Assembly: GCA_965205235.1 (NCBI GenBank) | Contig: CBDBGD010000002.1 | Location: forward strand, 1 to 64,000 | DNA length: 64,000 bases | DNA from: CBDBGD01 sp965205235 | Lineage (GTDB): Bacteria > Chloroflexota > Dehalococcoidia > Lucifugimonadales > UBA1127 | Direction: 5' to 3' | Shown here: piece after piece, positions 16,331-25,057 of the stretch | Layout of the letters: the number at the start of each line of letters is the position of its first letter | How positions within the stretch are numbered: the first letter of the stretch is position 1 | Notes under the pieces: generated by a model | Seen by the model: only the letters and a program-made list of their open reading frames with translations | Database searches by the model: none | What the model was told of the DNA's origin: nothing | Position numbers and translations under genes: made by a program

Positions 16331-17398
16331 CTAGCCTGGTCGGGTCTTGGCATAAAACTCGCCAATGAATGCCAGCGCATCCGCCGGAGGTTCATAGTCG
16401 GCAGGAGTCTCTGGCCAATCTTCAGGCGTTCCAGGAAGAGAGCCTAAGGCCGGGAGGCTAAGGGCAGTCTCAGCAATCAGACTCACGTAGCGGTCGATCT
16501 CTCCTCGCTTATGCACTGTCAGCGACCGGGCAACAGAGCCAGCAAGCACATCCGCCAATTGCAACCCTACCCAGGAGCGGGAATCCTCGAAGCTAGTCTT
16601 TGCTACTCCAATCGGGAAGCGCATAGTCTTGGGACCATAGCCAATAGTGATAGGCTGCACCGACTCATCTGTCAAAGCCTCCCATAGTCTGGTCTCCTTG
16701 ACCATCGGGGACGAAACGTCGTGCACAAGGTTGAAACTCTCTTCGGTTTCTTTCCTCCACTCGGCCATCAGGCACAGTGCGGCAGTGAAGGACACGTCTA
16801 GAGCGTCTGGGCCGGCTGCCAATATCTGACCTGCGTCTAGGACATGCCGTGTGGCTCGAACTATGTCCAAAACCCTGTCAAGGCTACGGGACGCCACCGG
16901 CTGTTCGATGAAATCAAAGAAATCGTCATATCGGATTCTGGAACCATGCCTCATCATGCCTTCAAAGCGGCTGAGAAGTGCACTCCGATAAGCAGCAATC
17001 TCATATGTTACCAGCGAGTAGTACAACAGGTTTGCAATCTTGAGCGCATAGCCATTCGAGTAGATATCCACGCCCACCTTGTGCGCAGCGGTCTCAACCA
17101 AGTAATCGACGATTTTGGCTACAGCCGCGAACTCCTTATCGACCACGTAAATCTTGAACCGGTGTTGGCAGGATTGAAGATACTTCAAATACTCCAACAC
17201 CATGGAGTGCTGCTTTGCATTCCTTGCCAGGCTACCATGCTTTAGCTCCCTGGCTCGGACTTGGGGGAAGAAGCCATTGCGAATCTCTTTGGCCTCGCTT
17301 TCAGGGAACGAGATAGTCGCTAGGACAAAGTACTGTTGAGCCTTACTCGTCAGATTCGGACCAGTATGCCCGCTCTCGTCTGAGAAGATAGTCATCAT
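16331..17398 (-). CDS. DUF3800 domain protein
   Basis: A 355-residue protein with the DUF3800 hallmarks: IFSDESG at the N-terminus (acidic DE) and WVGLQLADVLAGSVAR near residue 300, the Q-L-A-D-x-x-A motif. The family is thought to have an RNase H-like fold and is common on mobile elements and near defence genes, but its biochemical role is not established. The ATG at 17,398 (MMTIFSDESG) is chosen because family members start just before the DESG motif; AGGAGG lies 14 bases upstream, and an ATG at 17,434 is an alternative. It lies downstream of the Pycsar-like pair on the same strand, after a 313-bp gap with no recognisable content. Confidence 0.75.
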   Translation of the reverse strand: MMTIFSDESGHTGPNLTSKAQQYFVLATISFPESEAKEIRNGFFPQVRARELKHGSLARNAKQHSMVLEYLKYLQSCQHRFKIYVVDKEFAAVAKIVDYLVETAAHKVGVDIYSNGYALKIANLLYYSLVTYEIAAYRSALLSRFEGMMRHGSRIRYDDFFDFIEQPVASRSLDRVLDIVRATRHVLDAGQILAAGPDALDVSFTAALCLMAEWRKETEESFNLVHDVSSPMVKETRLWEALTDESVQPITIGYGPKTMRFPIGVAKTSFEDSRSWVGLQLADVLAGSVARSLTVHKRGEIDRYVSLIAETALSLPALGSLPGTPEDWPETPADYEPPADALAFIGEFYAKTRPG

Positions 17399-17792
17399 CC
17401 GCGTCGCAATGGCCTCCTGTCCCCTCGAAGGCATCTCGGCAAGCTCCTTGGTTGGCCCATAATTCGTGCGAACCAGCAACAGCCTTTCATCATCCAGTGG
17501 CTACCGGCCTCGCTCCTAAATCCTCTGGACTGCTGCCCTTTTGCCCGTTCTGGCTCGATGGAGACGTGACCCAAATCGAGGCTATGGCAATAGTCTCCGC
17601 ACACAGGGGACGGAGCCAGCACTGTCTGGCCTTGCCCCCACGTTGGGTTTGCCTTCCAACAAGCGCTGCATCTCGTCTAGGTGCATCAGGAGGAACCCAT
17701 CGACCCACGTGGCACTTAACGGACGCGTGGCAGGCAACACTTGTGGGCAGCAGACAGGGTGGGGTTGCCTTCTGCTCTTGGGCCCAGTGCTT

Positions 17793-18485
17793 CTACAACT
17801 CCCAATACCAGTCGGACGCGAAAATAGCACTGATTCCGATTTCGTGTGCTCTCTGCTGGGTCCACATATTCCGGCCGTCTGATCCGATCTTCGCGTCTTG
17901 ATTCAGTTTACTGTAGACATCCGGGGTGATTTGAGTTGCCGGGCCCGAGCGGGCTGAGAGCTTGGCGGCATAGTTTGCAGCCCTACCCACCCAAACCAGA
18001 TCATTCGCTCCGCGGATTCCTGTCCGGGCTATGTAGAGTTGACTAGTGTCTATCCCCACATGGTGATGCACCTTGTAGTCACCCCTCGGATATTGGTCTC
18101 CTATTGCCGGGTTTATGATCTCTAGCACAGCATAGTTGATCTTGAGAGCGGTCCTAGCAGCTCTTGAGTTCTTGTTGCGCCCGGTGAAGACCGCCATGAT
18201 TCGGTCTCCATCGTATCCAGTGACTGTTGCCCCCTCTGTTCTGATTATCCTCGCTGCACATGCCAGAAAAGACTTGTAGATTTCTGCAGCAAAGGCGGGC
18301 TCCGTAGAGTCAACCAGATCGGTGGAGTCGTCGAGGTCAGCATAGAGGACTGTACCATCAACTATAACGGCATCGTTCCCGAGCCCCAGGTCATCCGGTT
18401 CAGGCACGGCTCTTCCAGACCGTTCAGTCCATCGTTCACGTAGGATCTGCCGCACTTGTGAGTTGAGGTTGTCTGCCAATGCCAC
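17793..18485 (-). CDS. pycC: class III nucleotidyl cyclase, PycC-like (Pycsar anti-phage system)
   Basis: A stand-alone cyclase domain of 230 residues with no sensor or membrane domain. The two metal-binding aspartates are visible: Asp50 in VLYADLDDST and Asp94 in TGYDGDRIMAVF. A VGIDTSQLYIARTGIRG segment and VWVGRAANYAAKLS follow, as in PycC cyclases. The start is GTG at 18,485 with AGGAGG nine bases upstream; an ORF extension to 18,650 would overlap the effector and has no such site. In Pycsar systems PycC makes cCMP or cUMP on phage infection and the second messenger activates a membrane or TIR effector. The neighbour upstream is just such a membrane effector. Which pyrimidine is made cannot be read. 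Confidence 0.85.
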   Translation of the reverse strand: MALADNLNSQVRQILRERWTERSGRAVPEPDDLGLGNDAVIVDGTVLYADLDDSTDLVDSTEPAFAAEIYKSFLACAARIIRTEGATVTGYDGDRIMAVFTGRNKNSRAARTALKINYAVLEIINPAIGDQYPRGDYKVHHHVGIDTSQLYIARTGIRGANDLVWVGRAANYAAKLSARSGPATQITPDVYSKLNQDAKIGSDGRNMWTQQRAHEIGISAIFASDWYWEL

Positions 18486-18609
18486 TCTTGACGTCCTCCT
18501 ATGGTGGCGTTCACTTTGCGGCACCGCGGGGAGCAGCGCGGTGAGCCTAGTCCAAGTCGGCTGCCTAACAGAGCGTACATCATAGATCCGTCCGGCGTAC
18601 ATGCAAGCG

Positions 18610-19113
18610 TCAGAAAACACTCCATGCGAGCAACGCGAACCCGAATACAACCGTCGGTAGGCTCAGCCACATGGCCCAACGAACACGCTTCATCTTGACG
18701 CTGGCTACTCGAGAGACCTGGTATATCTGGTCGATCAGCTGTCGCTCGATCAGACCGCTGCTCATGTCCATCGCTGCGGTTTCGAAAGCCGTGTAGTTCA
18801 TCGCCGCAATGTCCTCGAAGAAAATCAGCGACCTGCCTGTCTTCGGATTTCTGGGCATGTAGACCATCACTGCCAATCCGATTGCACTGGCCATTGAGAT
18901 CGTGTAGGCGACCAACACCAAGACGACAGCGATCCCCTCAGCGTTGGAGCTGCCACTCGCAACAACAGCAATCAGCTTGTCGACTCTGGTCGTCAAAGCC
19001 CCCATCAGAGTTACCTGTAGGGCCAATACAGGGGCTGCCTTCGTATCCGGACTTCTAGTGAACCAGATAGCCCGCGATAAGGACTCATAGTGCGATTTCA
19101 GTCGTTCTTCCAT
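18610..19113 (-). CDS. Pycsar effector, PycTM-like three-TM protein (DUF5706-type)
   Basis: 167 residues. The N-terminal helix carries SPDTKAAPVLALQVTLMGAL, matching the D-T-K-A-x-x-L-L motif of Pycsar transmembrane effectors. A second TM follows at about residues 60-86, then a cytosolic part with IFFEDIAAMNYTAFE and an amphipathic DQIYQVSRVASVKMKRVR segment, and a final TM (146-166). This is the layout of PycTM, which disrupts the inner membrane when bound by cCMP or cUMP. It precedes the cyclase by 124 bp on the same strand. ATG at 19,113 is preferred; a TTG 30 bp earlier is in frame. No obvious ribosome binding site. Confidence 0.8.
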   Translation of the reverse strand: MEERLKSHYESLSRAIWFTRSPDTKAAPVLALQVTLMGALTTRVDKLIAVVASGSSNAEGIAVVLVLVAYTISMASAIGLAVMVYMPRNPKTGRSLIFFEDIAAMNYTAFETAAMDMSSGLIERQLIDQIYQVSRVASVKMKRVRWAMWLSLPTVVFGFALLAWSVF

Positions 19114-19143
19114 GACCAAGTACAGAATCGTCGCCAGCCACAA

Positions 19144-19992
19144 GCGCTTCGCAGAACCTAGAGAGATTCAATCCACAGGCAAACATGCGCTGGAGCCTGG
19201 ACTCCTCCAAGCCGCAGTCCACAATAGCAGATGCGGTACATTCTGTCCCGCCGGCATCGCTACATGGATCAAGCGGGCCGTCCATAGTGGACACGGAAGG
19301 TCGCACAGCGCCTGATCGCTGGCACGCAAGTTGGTTCATGCATAGCCCGTCGTCGGAGTCCAAGGCCAGCCGTGCGATAGCCGACTCAGTTCGCTGCCTC
19401 GCCCGAACTTCTCATCTGCGACTACGGCTCTCAGCGCGTGCTCCTCCCCTGTCGGACCCAGCGACCCCATGCACAGCCCCTGAGTTGTGAGTTGGCACGG
19501 TGGGATAGCGAGGAGATCCCAGACAAGATCCAGAGCGCTCATTCTGGAGTGGAGGCGTTCCGGCCGGTTTCGCTCTCGTATGTTGGTGACTGCCTGAGGT
19601 TCCGATAGGGATCGGTTCAGTGCTTCGCGTTTCAGCCTGAGTGGTTTATGGAACGCTCCATGGGTTACCAAAGCCACGATCGGATTGCCGAAGAGCGCGG
19701 TCGACTATCCAAAGTGTCGGTTCGCGGTTAGTGTATACAAGAATCAGGGGCATGAGAAAAGGGGTTTTTGCCCACGCTAACGGCAATAGAGACATGTCCC
19801 CGCAAGAGGTACGCAAGAATGCCGATAACTTACTTGAACAGGAGAGGGTTCCCAGGCTAAGCTCCATCGCTCTGCCGGGCCTCGTCGAAATGAGAAGTCA
19901 AGGATCACGGGCAACGGTATGCGCTTGGCGTGGCAGAGGTAGAGTCACGCAAGAGCATTGCCGACCCCGCGCGCTCAAGGGAGCCGGCCCAG
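19144..19992. other. intergenic region without recognised genes
   Basis: About 850 bp between the divergent effector (minus) and nurA (plus). ORFs of 60-130 codons occur on both strands, but none has a good ribosome binding site together with recognisable protein sequence. The ORF ending at 20,024 holds a stretch reading SPQEVRKNADNLLEQERV that looks helical, but I could not link it to a family. Confidence 0.4.
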
Positions 19993-20007
19993 GTTGGGTG
20001 ACCCAAC
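19993..20007. promoter_or_regulatory. palindrome upstream of nurA
   Basis: GTTGGGT-G-ACCCAAC, perfect 7-base arms around one base, ending 25 bp before the nurA ATG. It is a candidate repressor site or a small RNA hairpin. No matching regulator is known. Confidence 0.35.
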
Positions 20008-20032
20008 GAGCCTACCGTGGCTAGAGGTTAGG

Positions 20033-21175
20033 ATGGCACTCGCAGACGTCAACTACGACGACTTGAAGGCCAGGATGGCCACGGCTGTTGAGCAGGAAGC
20101 CTCCCAGGTGGAAGAGTTGCGACGGGAGGCCCGGACCCTAACCATAAGAAAGCTGGACTACCGACCCTGCAAGACCGTGGCTCCATTGGCCACTGACGGT
20201 GGAGAGAACCGTCTCTCCTTCGAGCCCCTGAATCTCGAGATCATCCGGGTGGTGGACAGTGAGGGGAAGGCGTTGATCCAGGAGATAGTCCCCATCTCAG
20301 AGGACGACTCCATGTTCCGCGACATGACTGAGCGCCACGAGGTGATGAGGCGATTTCTGGAGGTCTTGGACATCGGGTTCGACGACCTGTCCTACCTGCT
20401 GGGCGGTCAGCAGAGGGACGAGACCAAGACACGCTACGACATGAGGGCACGTGTCCGTCACTTCCGCGACATTCTGGAGTGGGCGGTGCTCCTCGACCTG
20501 GCACTCAAGGACTGGCCTGTGGACGTGCTTCTGCTGCGTGACGGCCTCTTGCGGACAAAGAGCGTCAAACGGGAAACGTTTCCCAAGCTGGACCGTGCCT
20601 TTCGCAGCGTCTTCGAGGGCCAGACTACCGCCGGAAAACGCAGAGTCTTCTTGCTAGGGGTCGCCAAGACCTCGGCGGTCCTCAGCAAGCTGAGTCTCGC
20701 CATGATGCTGGAGGGAACATTCGACCGGGACTACCCCTGCTTCGCCGAGGTGCCGAGGGAGTTGGAGGCCAAGTGCTACAACTACGACAGATGGCTGGAG
20801 ACCGCCTCCAGCGACAACGAGGCGCAAAGTTACGAGAGCTTCGGGCGGCTCCACCTCGTGAAGCTCGGTTCCTCGCCCGACTCTCCCATCCTGCCTGTGG
20901 ACGTACCCGTCTGGCTTCCGGCCTACAGGAAGCAAGAGGTTCTCGAATACCTGGTGAACGACGCACGGGACACCTTCCCGATTGTAGGCTACCCCGGCGC
21001 TCTCCAGCGGGCGCACGACCACGCAGTGTTGACCGGACTTGAGATGACGGTTCTAGGAGACCTGATGACGGACGCGTTGCAGGGCCAGTTGGATGATTCG
21101 CTTCGGGAACGCATCGTGCGGCACGTGCATTTGGGGCGCGGCCTAATCAAAGGAGGGATACTGCGAGATGGTTAG
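20033..21175 (+). CDS. nurA: NurA-like nuclease partner of HerA
   Basis: 380 residues with the motif order of NurA 5'-3' nucleases: TDGG (Asp55, after VAPLA), a DVLLLRDGLL strand near residue 165 (second acidic motif), and GVAKTSAVLSK near 210, which matches NurA's G-V-x-K-S. The ATG at 20,033 has AGAGG upstream. The 3' end overlaps the HerA-type gene by 8 bp, so the two are translated together. In archaea HerA-NurA resects DNA ends. In bacteria such pairs are often carried by mobile elements and act in defence. The role here as an anti-phage module is inferred from the island setting. Confidence 0.8.
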   Translation: MALADVNYDDLKARMATAVEQEASQVEELRREARTLTIRKLDYRPCKTVAPLATDGGENRLSFEPLNLEIIRVVDSEGKALIQEIVPISEDDSMFRDMTERHEVMRRFLEVLDIGFDDLSYLLGGQQRDETKTRYDMRARVRHFRDILEWAVLLDLALKDWPVDVLLLRDGLLRTKSVKRETFPKLDRAFRSVFEGQTTAGKRRVFLLGVAKTSAVLSKLSLAMMLEGTFDRDYPCFAEVPRELEAKCYNYDRWLETASSDNEAQSYESFGRLHLVKLGSSPDSPILPVDVPVWLPAYRKQEVLEYLVNDARDTFPIVGYPGALQRAHDHAVLTGLEMTVLGDLMTDALQGQLDDSLRERIVRHVHLGRGLIKGGILRDG

Positions 21176-23297
21176 GCTCTTCGATCCAGACCGTCTTATC
21201 GGCATGTTCAAGGGGTTCTCAGAGGAGAGTCTGGAATTCCGAGCAGAGATCGTATCGCCCTACCAGCCCAGCGAAGAACTGACTCCCCGTATCGGACAGT
21301 TCCTGTTGGTGGAGTTGGGGTCTCCCGACGAAGCAGCCCTGGGACGCATCACCCGGTTCTTTCCTGTGGGGCTTCTGGCGGGACAGGACGGCGACGAGTA
21401 TCTGGCGGAGATCCATAGGTCCCACTCGGAGGTTCCGGCCCAGCTTAAGGAGCGGCGGCTGAGGTACAACGTGAAAGTCCGGCTTCTAGGGGGGTTGCGG
21501 GTGGACCAGGGGAGTGAGGGCAGACGGGCACGATTCGTGCCGACCGTACGCAAGCTCCCCCATCTCGGCGCGAGGGTAGCCTTGCCCGGAGACGATGTGC
21601 TGGCCTTCCTCTGTAACCTGGGTGCCCAGGCAGGCACCGCACAGACCATCGGGCACTTCAGCCTCGGCGAGATGATCTACAACGGTGGAGAGGCTGCCGG
21701 GGAGGATTTCCTGCTCCCGCAGCCTCAGTCGTTCCCCGTAAGGTTCGACGTGAACAGCCTGGTCTCTCGGCGCTCCTTTGTCTTCGCCCGAGCCGGCTAC
21801 GGCAAGTCAAACATGCTAAAGCTCCTCATCTCCCAGCTCTACGCGGGTGACGGTCCGAAAGACCGCAGCGGTCGGAAGGTGGGGATGCTAATCCTCGACC
21901 CGGAGGGAGAGTACTTCTGGCCGGACGAGGATGGGCGACCGGGGCTATGCAATGTTCCCCATCTCAAGGACAGGATTGCCGTCTTCACCGACCGGGTGGA
22001 GCCGAACCCCTACTTCGGTTCCTGGAAGGTGGGCGGCCTCAAGATGGATGTGCGTGACCTCTCGCCTTCGGATGTGGTCGCTCTATGCGTTCCGGACGAC
22101 CGACAGAATCAGCAGAACGTGGCCAAGATGAGAGGTCTTAGGAGTGATCAGTGGCGTCAACTGGTGGACTTCGTAGCGGAGCATCGCCACAACGCCAATG
22201 AGAAGAAGATACAGGCCATAGCAGGTTTCAGTGAGTCGGAAGGCGTCGAGGCCAGGGCCATGCGGAGTAATCTGGTTACCATCGTTGGCCGGTTGCATGA
22301 CCCCGCCGGGAAAGTGCAGACCCAGGTTGCCGAACTCCTTGCTCAAGGGATGATCGTAGTTGTCGACCTGTCCCTGGTGACTGGGGCGATTGGACTCCAG
22401 ATTTCGGGGCTTCTGCTCAAGTCCATCTTCGACCACAACCAGTACAACTTCACCTCGTCTGAGGGCGGCAGGGGGATAATCCCAACGATCGCGGTGTTGG
22501 AGGAGGCTCAGAGCGTCTTGGGGCGAAGGGCAAGCGACGAGAGTCCCTTCGTGCAGTGGGCCAAGGAGGGTAGGAAGTACGGGCTCGGCTCCATCATGGT
22601 GACTCAGCAGCCAGGATCGATGGCCCCGGAGCTTCTGAGCCAAGGGGACAACTTCTTCGCGTTCCATCTCCTCTCCGCCAACGATCTGAGGACTCTTCAA
22701 CAGCACAACGCCCACTTCTCAGACGACATTCTCGCCAGCATCCTGAACGAGCCCATCAAGGGCAACTGCTTCTTCTGGTCGGCTCCAGACCAACCCTTCG
22801 TGCTTCCGGCTCGGATCCTGAACTTCGATGCAGTGGGAACCGATCAGCCGGATGGCAATGCGACTAGCGCCTCCCAGGATATCGGAGCACGCCGCTTCGA
22901 AGGCGAGACTCGCAAGGCCGAAGCGGCGTTGGCACAAGCGGTCCGAGACACGGTCACGACCATGGAGAAGCGAAAGGGAGTGGAGTTCTATTACCTGCCC
23001 AACGACCATTCCCTCAATGCTGAAATGGTCGCCTGCTACAAGCCTAGACTGGCTGCCCAGGTGGCGGAGAAGCTGGATGATGGAGCGAGACGGCGCTTTT
23101 GCTCCCCTAGCGGGCAATATGTGCAGGACCGATACCTGGACAAGGCTCTGAAGAGCAGCGGTCTAGTATCGAAGGTCCAGTCGGTCAGGGCGAACCGAGA
23201 TGGTCGAAGTGGGTCGGGAGACTACTATATGATTCCCAAGACTGTCTTCAAGGCTAAACCTGTGCTTCGGGGGAGTCTTGTCTTGGAGAACGAGTGA
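21168..23297 (+). CDS. herA: HerA-type hexameric DNA translocase (DUF87/FtsK-HerA ATPase)
   Basis: A 709-residue ATPase. Its N-terminal HAS-barrel-like domain (about 1-180) is followed by Walker A ARAGYGKSN (Lys213), Walker B LILDPEGEY (about residue 244) and the second acidic motif VLEEAQSV (about 443). Next come WAKEGRKYGLGSIMVTQQP, the sensor/arginine-finger region of HerA proteins, and a C-terminal helical domain after residue 560. The usual HerA core is about 500-600 residues, so the C-terminal extension of about 130 residues is a feature to note. It overlaps nurA by 8 bp and should form a pump-nuclease complex on DNA. Confidence 0.88.
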   Translation: MVRLFDPDRLIGMFKGFSEESLEFRAEIVSPYQPSEELTPRIGQFLLVELGSPDEAALGRITRFFPVGLLAGQDGDEYLAEIHRSHSEVPAQLKERRLRYNVKVRLLGGLRVDQGSEGRRARFVPTVRKLPHLGARVALPGDDVLAFLCNLGAQAGTAQTIGHFSLGEMIYNGGEAAGEDFLLPQPQSFPVRFDVNSLVSRRSFVFARAGYGKSNMLKLLISQLYAGDGPKDRSGRKVGMLILDPEGEYFWPDEDGRPGLCNVPHLKDRIAVFTDRVEPNPYFGSWKVGGLKMDVRDLSPSDVVALCVPDDRQNQQNVAKMRGLRSDQWRQLVDFVAEHRHNANEKKIQAIAGFSESEGVEARAMRSNLVTIVGRLHDPAGKVQTQVAELLAQGMIVVVDLSLVTGAIGLQISGLLLKSIFDHNQYNFTSSEGGRGIIPTIAVLEEAQSVLGRRASDESPFVQWAKEGRKYGLGSIMVTQQPGSMAPELLSQGDNFFAFHLLSANDLRTLQQHNAHFSDDILASILNEPIKGNCFFWSAPDQPFVLPARILNFDAVGTDQPDGNATSASQDIGARRFEGETRKAEAALAQAVRDTVTTMEKRKGVEFYYLPNDHSLNAEMVACYKPRLAAQVAEKLDDGARRRFCSPSGQYVQDRYLDKALKSSGLVSKVQSVRANRDGRSGSGDYYMIPKTVFKAKPVLRGSLVLENE

Positions 23298-23602
23298 GTT
23301 ACGCCCGATTCCGAGGAGTGCGATAGATGGTACAGAGCTGAGAGGAATGGTGGAAGCGCTCATTGGCCGGCGTTGAGCGGGCCGCGTGGATGCACTTGCC
23401 CGCGTGAGGCGGTAGTACGCAAAGGAAGGAAAGTTGATCTCTCTGTACGCGAAGACCGTCAGGGCGCGCGGCGGGCTCTCGTCCGAGGGAGCGGGAATAT
23501 GGCCCAGCCTGCAGATTCGGCGCCAAGGCCATCCATCTCCGGGGTGTTGTCCCGTTGAGGGCGCTCCTGACAAACTGCGTGGATGCTGTCACTCGCAAAA
23601 GT
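23298..23602. other. intergenic region
   Basis: About 300 bp between herA and the toxin-antitoxin promoter. Minus-strand and plus-strand ORFs here are short and lack family features. Nothing could be supported. Confidence 0.4.
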
Positions 23603-23627
23603 GATTGCATCGCAATCGTGATATAAT
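23603..23627 (+). promoter_or_regulatory. operator and -10 of the FitAB-type operon
   Basis: A perfect inverted repeat GATTGC-ATC-GCAATC (23603-23617) lies five bases before a consensus TATAAT (23622-23627). Toxin-antitoxin operons are usually repressed by the antitoxin at such a palindrome, and its position covering the spacer fits that. Confidence 0.6.
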
Positions 23628-23654
23628 ACTGTTACAAAGTAAGGGGGCGCGACC

Positions 23655-23900
23655 TTGGCGAGCATCACCGTGCGCAATTTCGATGAGGGACTAAAGCGTC
23701 GGCTACGCATCCGGGCAGCCGAGAACGGGCGGTCAATGGAGCAAGAGGCGCGAGACATCCTACGGGCAGCCTTGGACGAGGACGCAGCCCCTCCCAGAAA
23801 CCTGGGCACGGCGATACACGAATTGTTCAGGCCGTTCGGCGGGGTGGAGTTGGAGTTTCCTCCCAGGGAGCCTATGCGCGAACCTCCGCAGTTCGACTAG
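23655..23900 (+). CDS. fitA: FitA-type ribbon-helix-helix antitoxin
   Basis: 81 residues. The N-terminal MASITVRNFDEGLKRRLR followed by AAENGRSMEQEARDIL is the FitA/Arc-like ribbon-helix-helix DNA-binding fold. The C-terminal half (HELFRPFGGVELEFPPRE) is the part that inserts into the PIN toxin in FitAB complexes. The start is TTG with AAGGGGG upstream. The stop overlaps the toxin's GTG in TAGTG. It is expected to neutralise the toxin and repress the operon through the palindrome at 23,603. Confidence 0.88.
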   Translation: MASITVRNFDEGLKRRLRIRAAENGRSMEQEARDILRAALDEDAAPPRNLGTAIHELFRPFGGVELEFPPREPMREPPQFD

Positions 23901-24340
23901 TGGCGGGACTCATGTTTGTCCTCGACACCAACGTTGTCTCAGAACTGATGAGGGAACGGCCTCGGTCCGATGTCCTGGCATGGCTGGACCGTCAACTCAC
24001 TCATATGCTGTTCGTCACGGCTATCACCGAAGCTGAAGTTCGAACCGGAATTGCCATCTTACCAAATGGCGAAAGACGCCGCGGGCTGGCCGCTGCCGCC
24101 GACCGGGCGTTCGGCGTGTTCTTTGCAGAGCGCATCTTGCCTTTTGACAGCGACGCAGCTCACGCCTATGCCAGTATAGCTGCGGATCGCAGAGCTGCCG
24201 GGCATCCGATAAGCCAAGCTGATTGCCAGATCGCCGCTGTCGCCCGTTCCCGCGGCGCCCAGATCGTAACGCGTAACGTTGAGGACTTCGAAGGGTGTGG
24301 CATTGACGTGACCAATCCGTGGGACAAATGGACAGCCTGA
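23900..24340 (+). CDS. fitB: FitB-type PIN-domain toxin ribonuclease
   Basis: A 146-residue PIN nuclease. Acidic active-site residues are in FVLDTNVVSEL (first Asp), TEAEVRTG (Glu), and SQADCQIAAVA (third Asp), with the GIDVTNPWDKW end typical of FitB. It starts GTG in the TAGTG overlap with the antitoxin. Family members cleave RNA when the antitoxin is lost. All key residues are present and the frame is intact, so it is probably active. Confidence 0.9.
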   Translation: MAGLMFVLDTNVVSELMRERPRSDVLAWLDRQLTHMLFVTAITEAEVRTGIAILPNGERRRGLAAAADRAFGVFFAERILPFDSDAAHAYASIAADRRAAGHPISQADCQIAAVARSRGAQIVTRNVEDFEGCGIDVTNPWDKWTA

Positions 24341-24661
24341 TATCGGATGGAACAGTGACGAGCCAGAACACGTCCTTCAGGCCGAAAGAAATGCTCCATT
24401 ACATCGACACCTCGCTGTACAGTCCGGAGTGCTGTCGCCGCCACGCGGACTTACTGAGGTCGGACTTCCCGCACCCCTTATCGGCAAACCGTCCCTGTCT
24501 ACAGCCCTCTAGAGGAGAATGACGTGCCTACCCCTCCGCAAACAGGAAAACAATAGAGTGGACGGAGTGCGATACACCCCGCCGTCGGCACTATGCCAAG
24601 CCGCGTGTTCATTGGCCTGACTTTCCGACAATCCGACAGGAGTATTTGGGAGGAGGACGCA
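24341..24661. other. intergenic region before the graspetide-like operon
   Basis: About 320 bp. It has a 68-codon ORF without a ribosome binding site and no recognisable protein. No clear promoter hexamer pair was found, although transcription of the next operon should start here. Confidence 0.4.
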
Positions 24662-24898
24662 ATGACACACGTGAATGATCACGAGCGTCGACACATTCAA
24701 CAGGACTGGGTGCTTGGAGACATACCTTTCCTCGCAATGTTCGCGGAGCCTCACGACAACTGGGCCCTCAACGGATACTTTGACGAACGCGCCGACCTCT
24801 GGATAGTTGACGGCCAACCTCTTGTCACGAGTTCTGGCATGGCGTTGGAAACAATAACCTTTACCAGATCCGGCGGAGAGTCCAACGATCGGGACTGA
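24662..24898 (+). CDS. candidate graspetide (ATP-grasp-modified RiPP) precursor peptide
   Basis: A 78-residue peptide starting ATG after GGGAGGAGG, a very strong ribosome binding site. The middle (DIPFLAMFAEP, then YFDERADLWIVDGQPLV) resembles the conserved leader of ATP-grasp target peptides, where a P-F segment is followed by a YD...DGRP stretch. The C-terminal end LETITFTRSGGESNDRD alternates Thr/Ser with Glu/Asp, the side chains joined as esters in graspetides. It lies 159 bp upstream of an ATP-grasp ligase of the type that uses such precursors. The assignment is by layout and motif; no product is known. Confidence 0.65.
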   Translation: MTHVNDHERRHIQQDWVLGDIPFLAMFAEPHDNWALNGYFDERADLWIVDGQPLVTSSGMALETITFTRSGGESNDRD

Positions 24899-25057
24899 TG
24901 TCTACCCGATGCGAACGACATCCCCTCGTGCAGTTCGCTGTTCATACCCTTGTAGCCAAAGAGGATTCTCGTGGCCAACGAGCCAACCAGTCTTGACGTG
25001 TGCACTCGCCACCAGAGACTCGAGAAGCCAGCAAGCGAGGCAAGAAGAGGGGAAACC

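Noticed and set aside
19641..20024. 127-codon plus-strand ORF upstream of nurA
   Set aside because: No ribosome binding site, mixed composition, and it runs over the palindrome and nurA leader; not listed as a gene.
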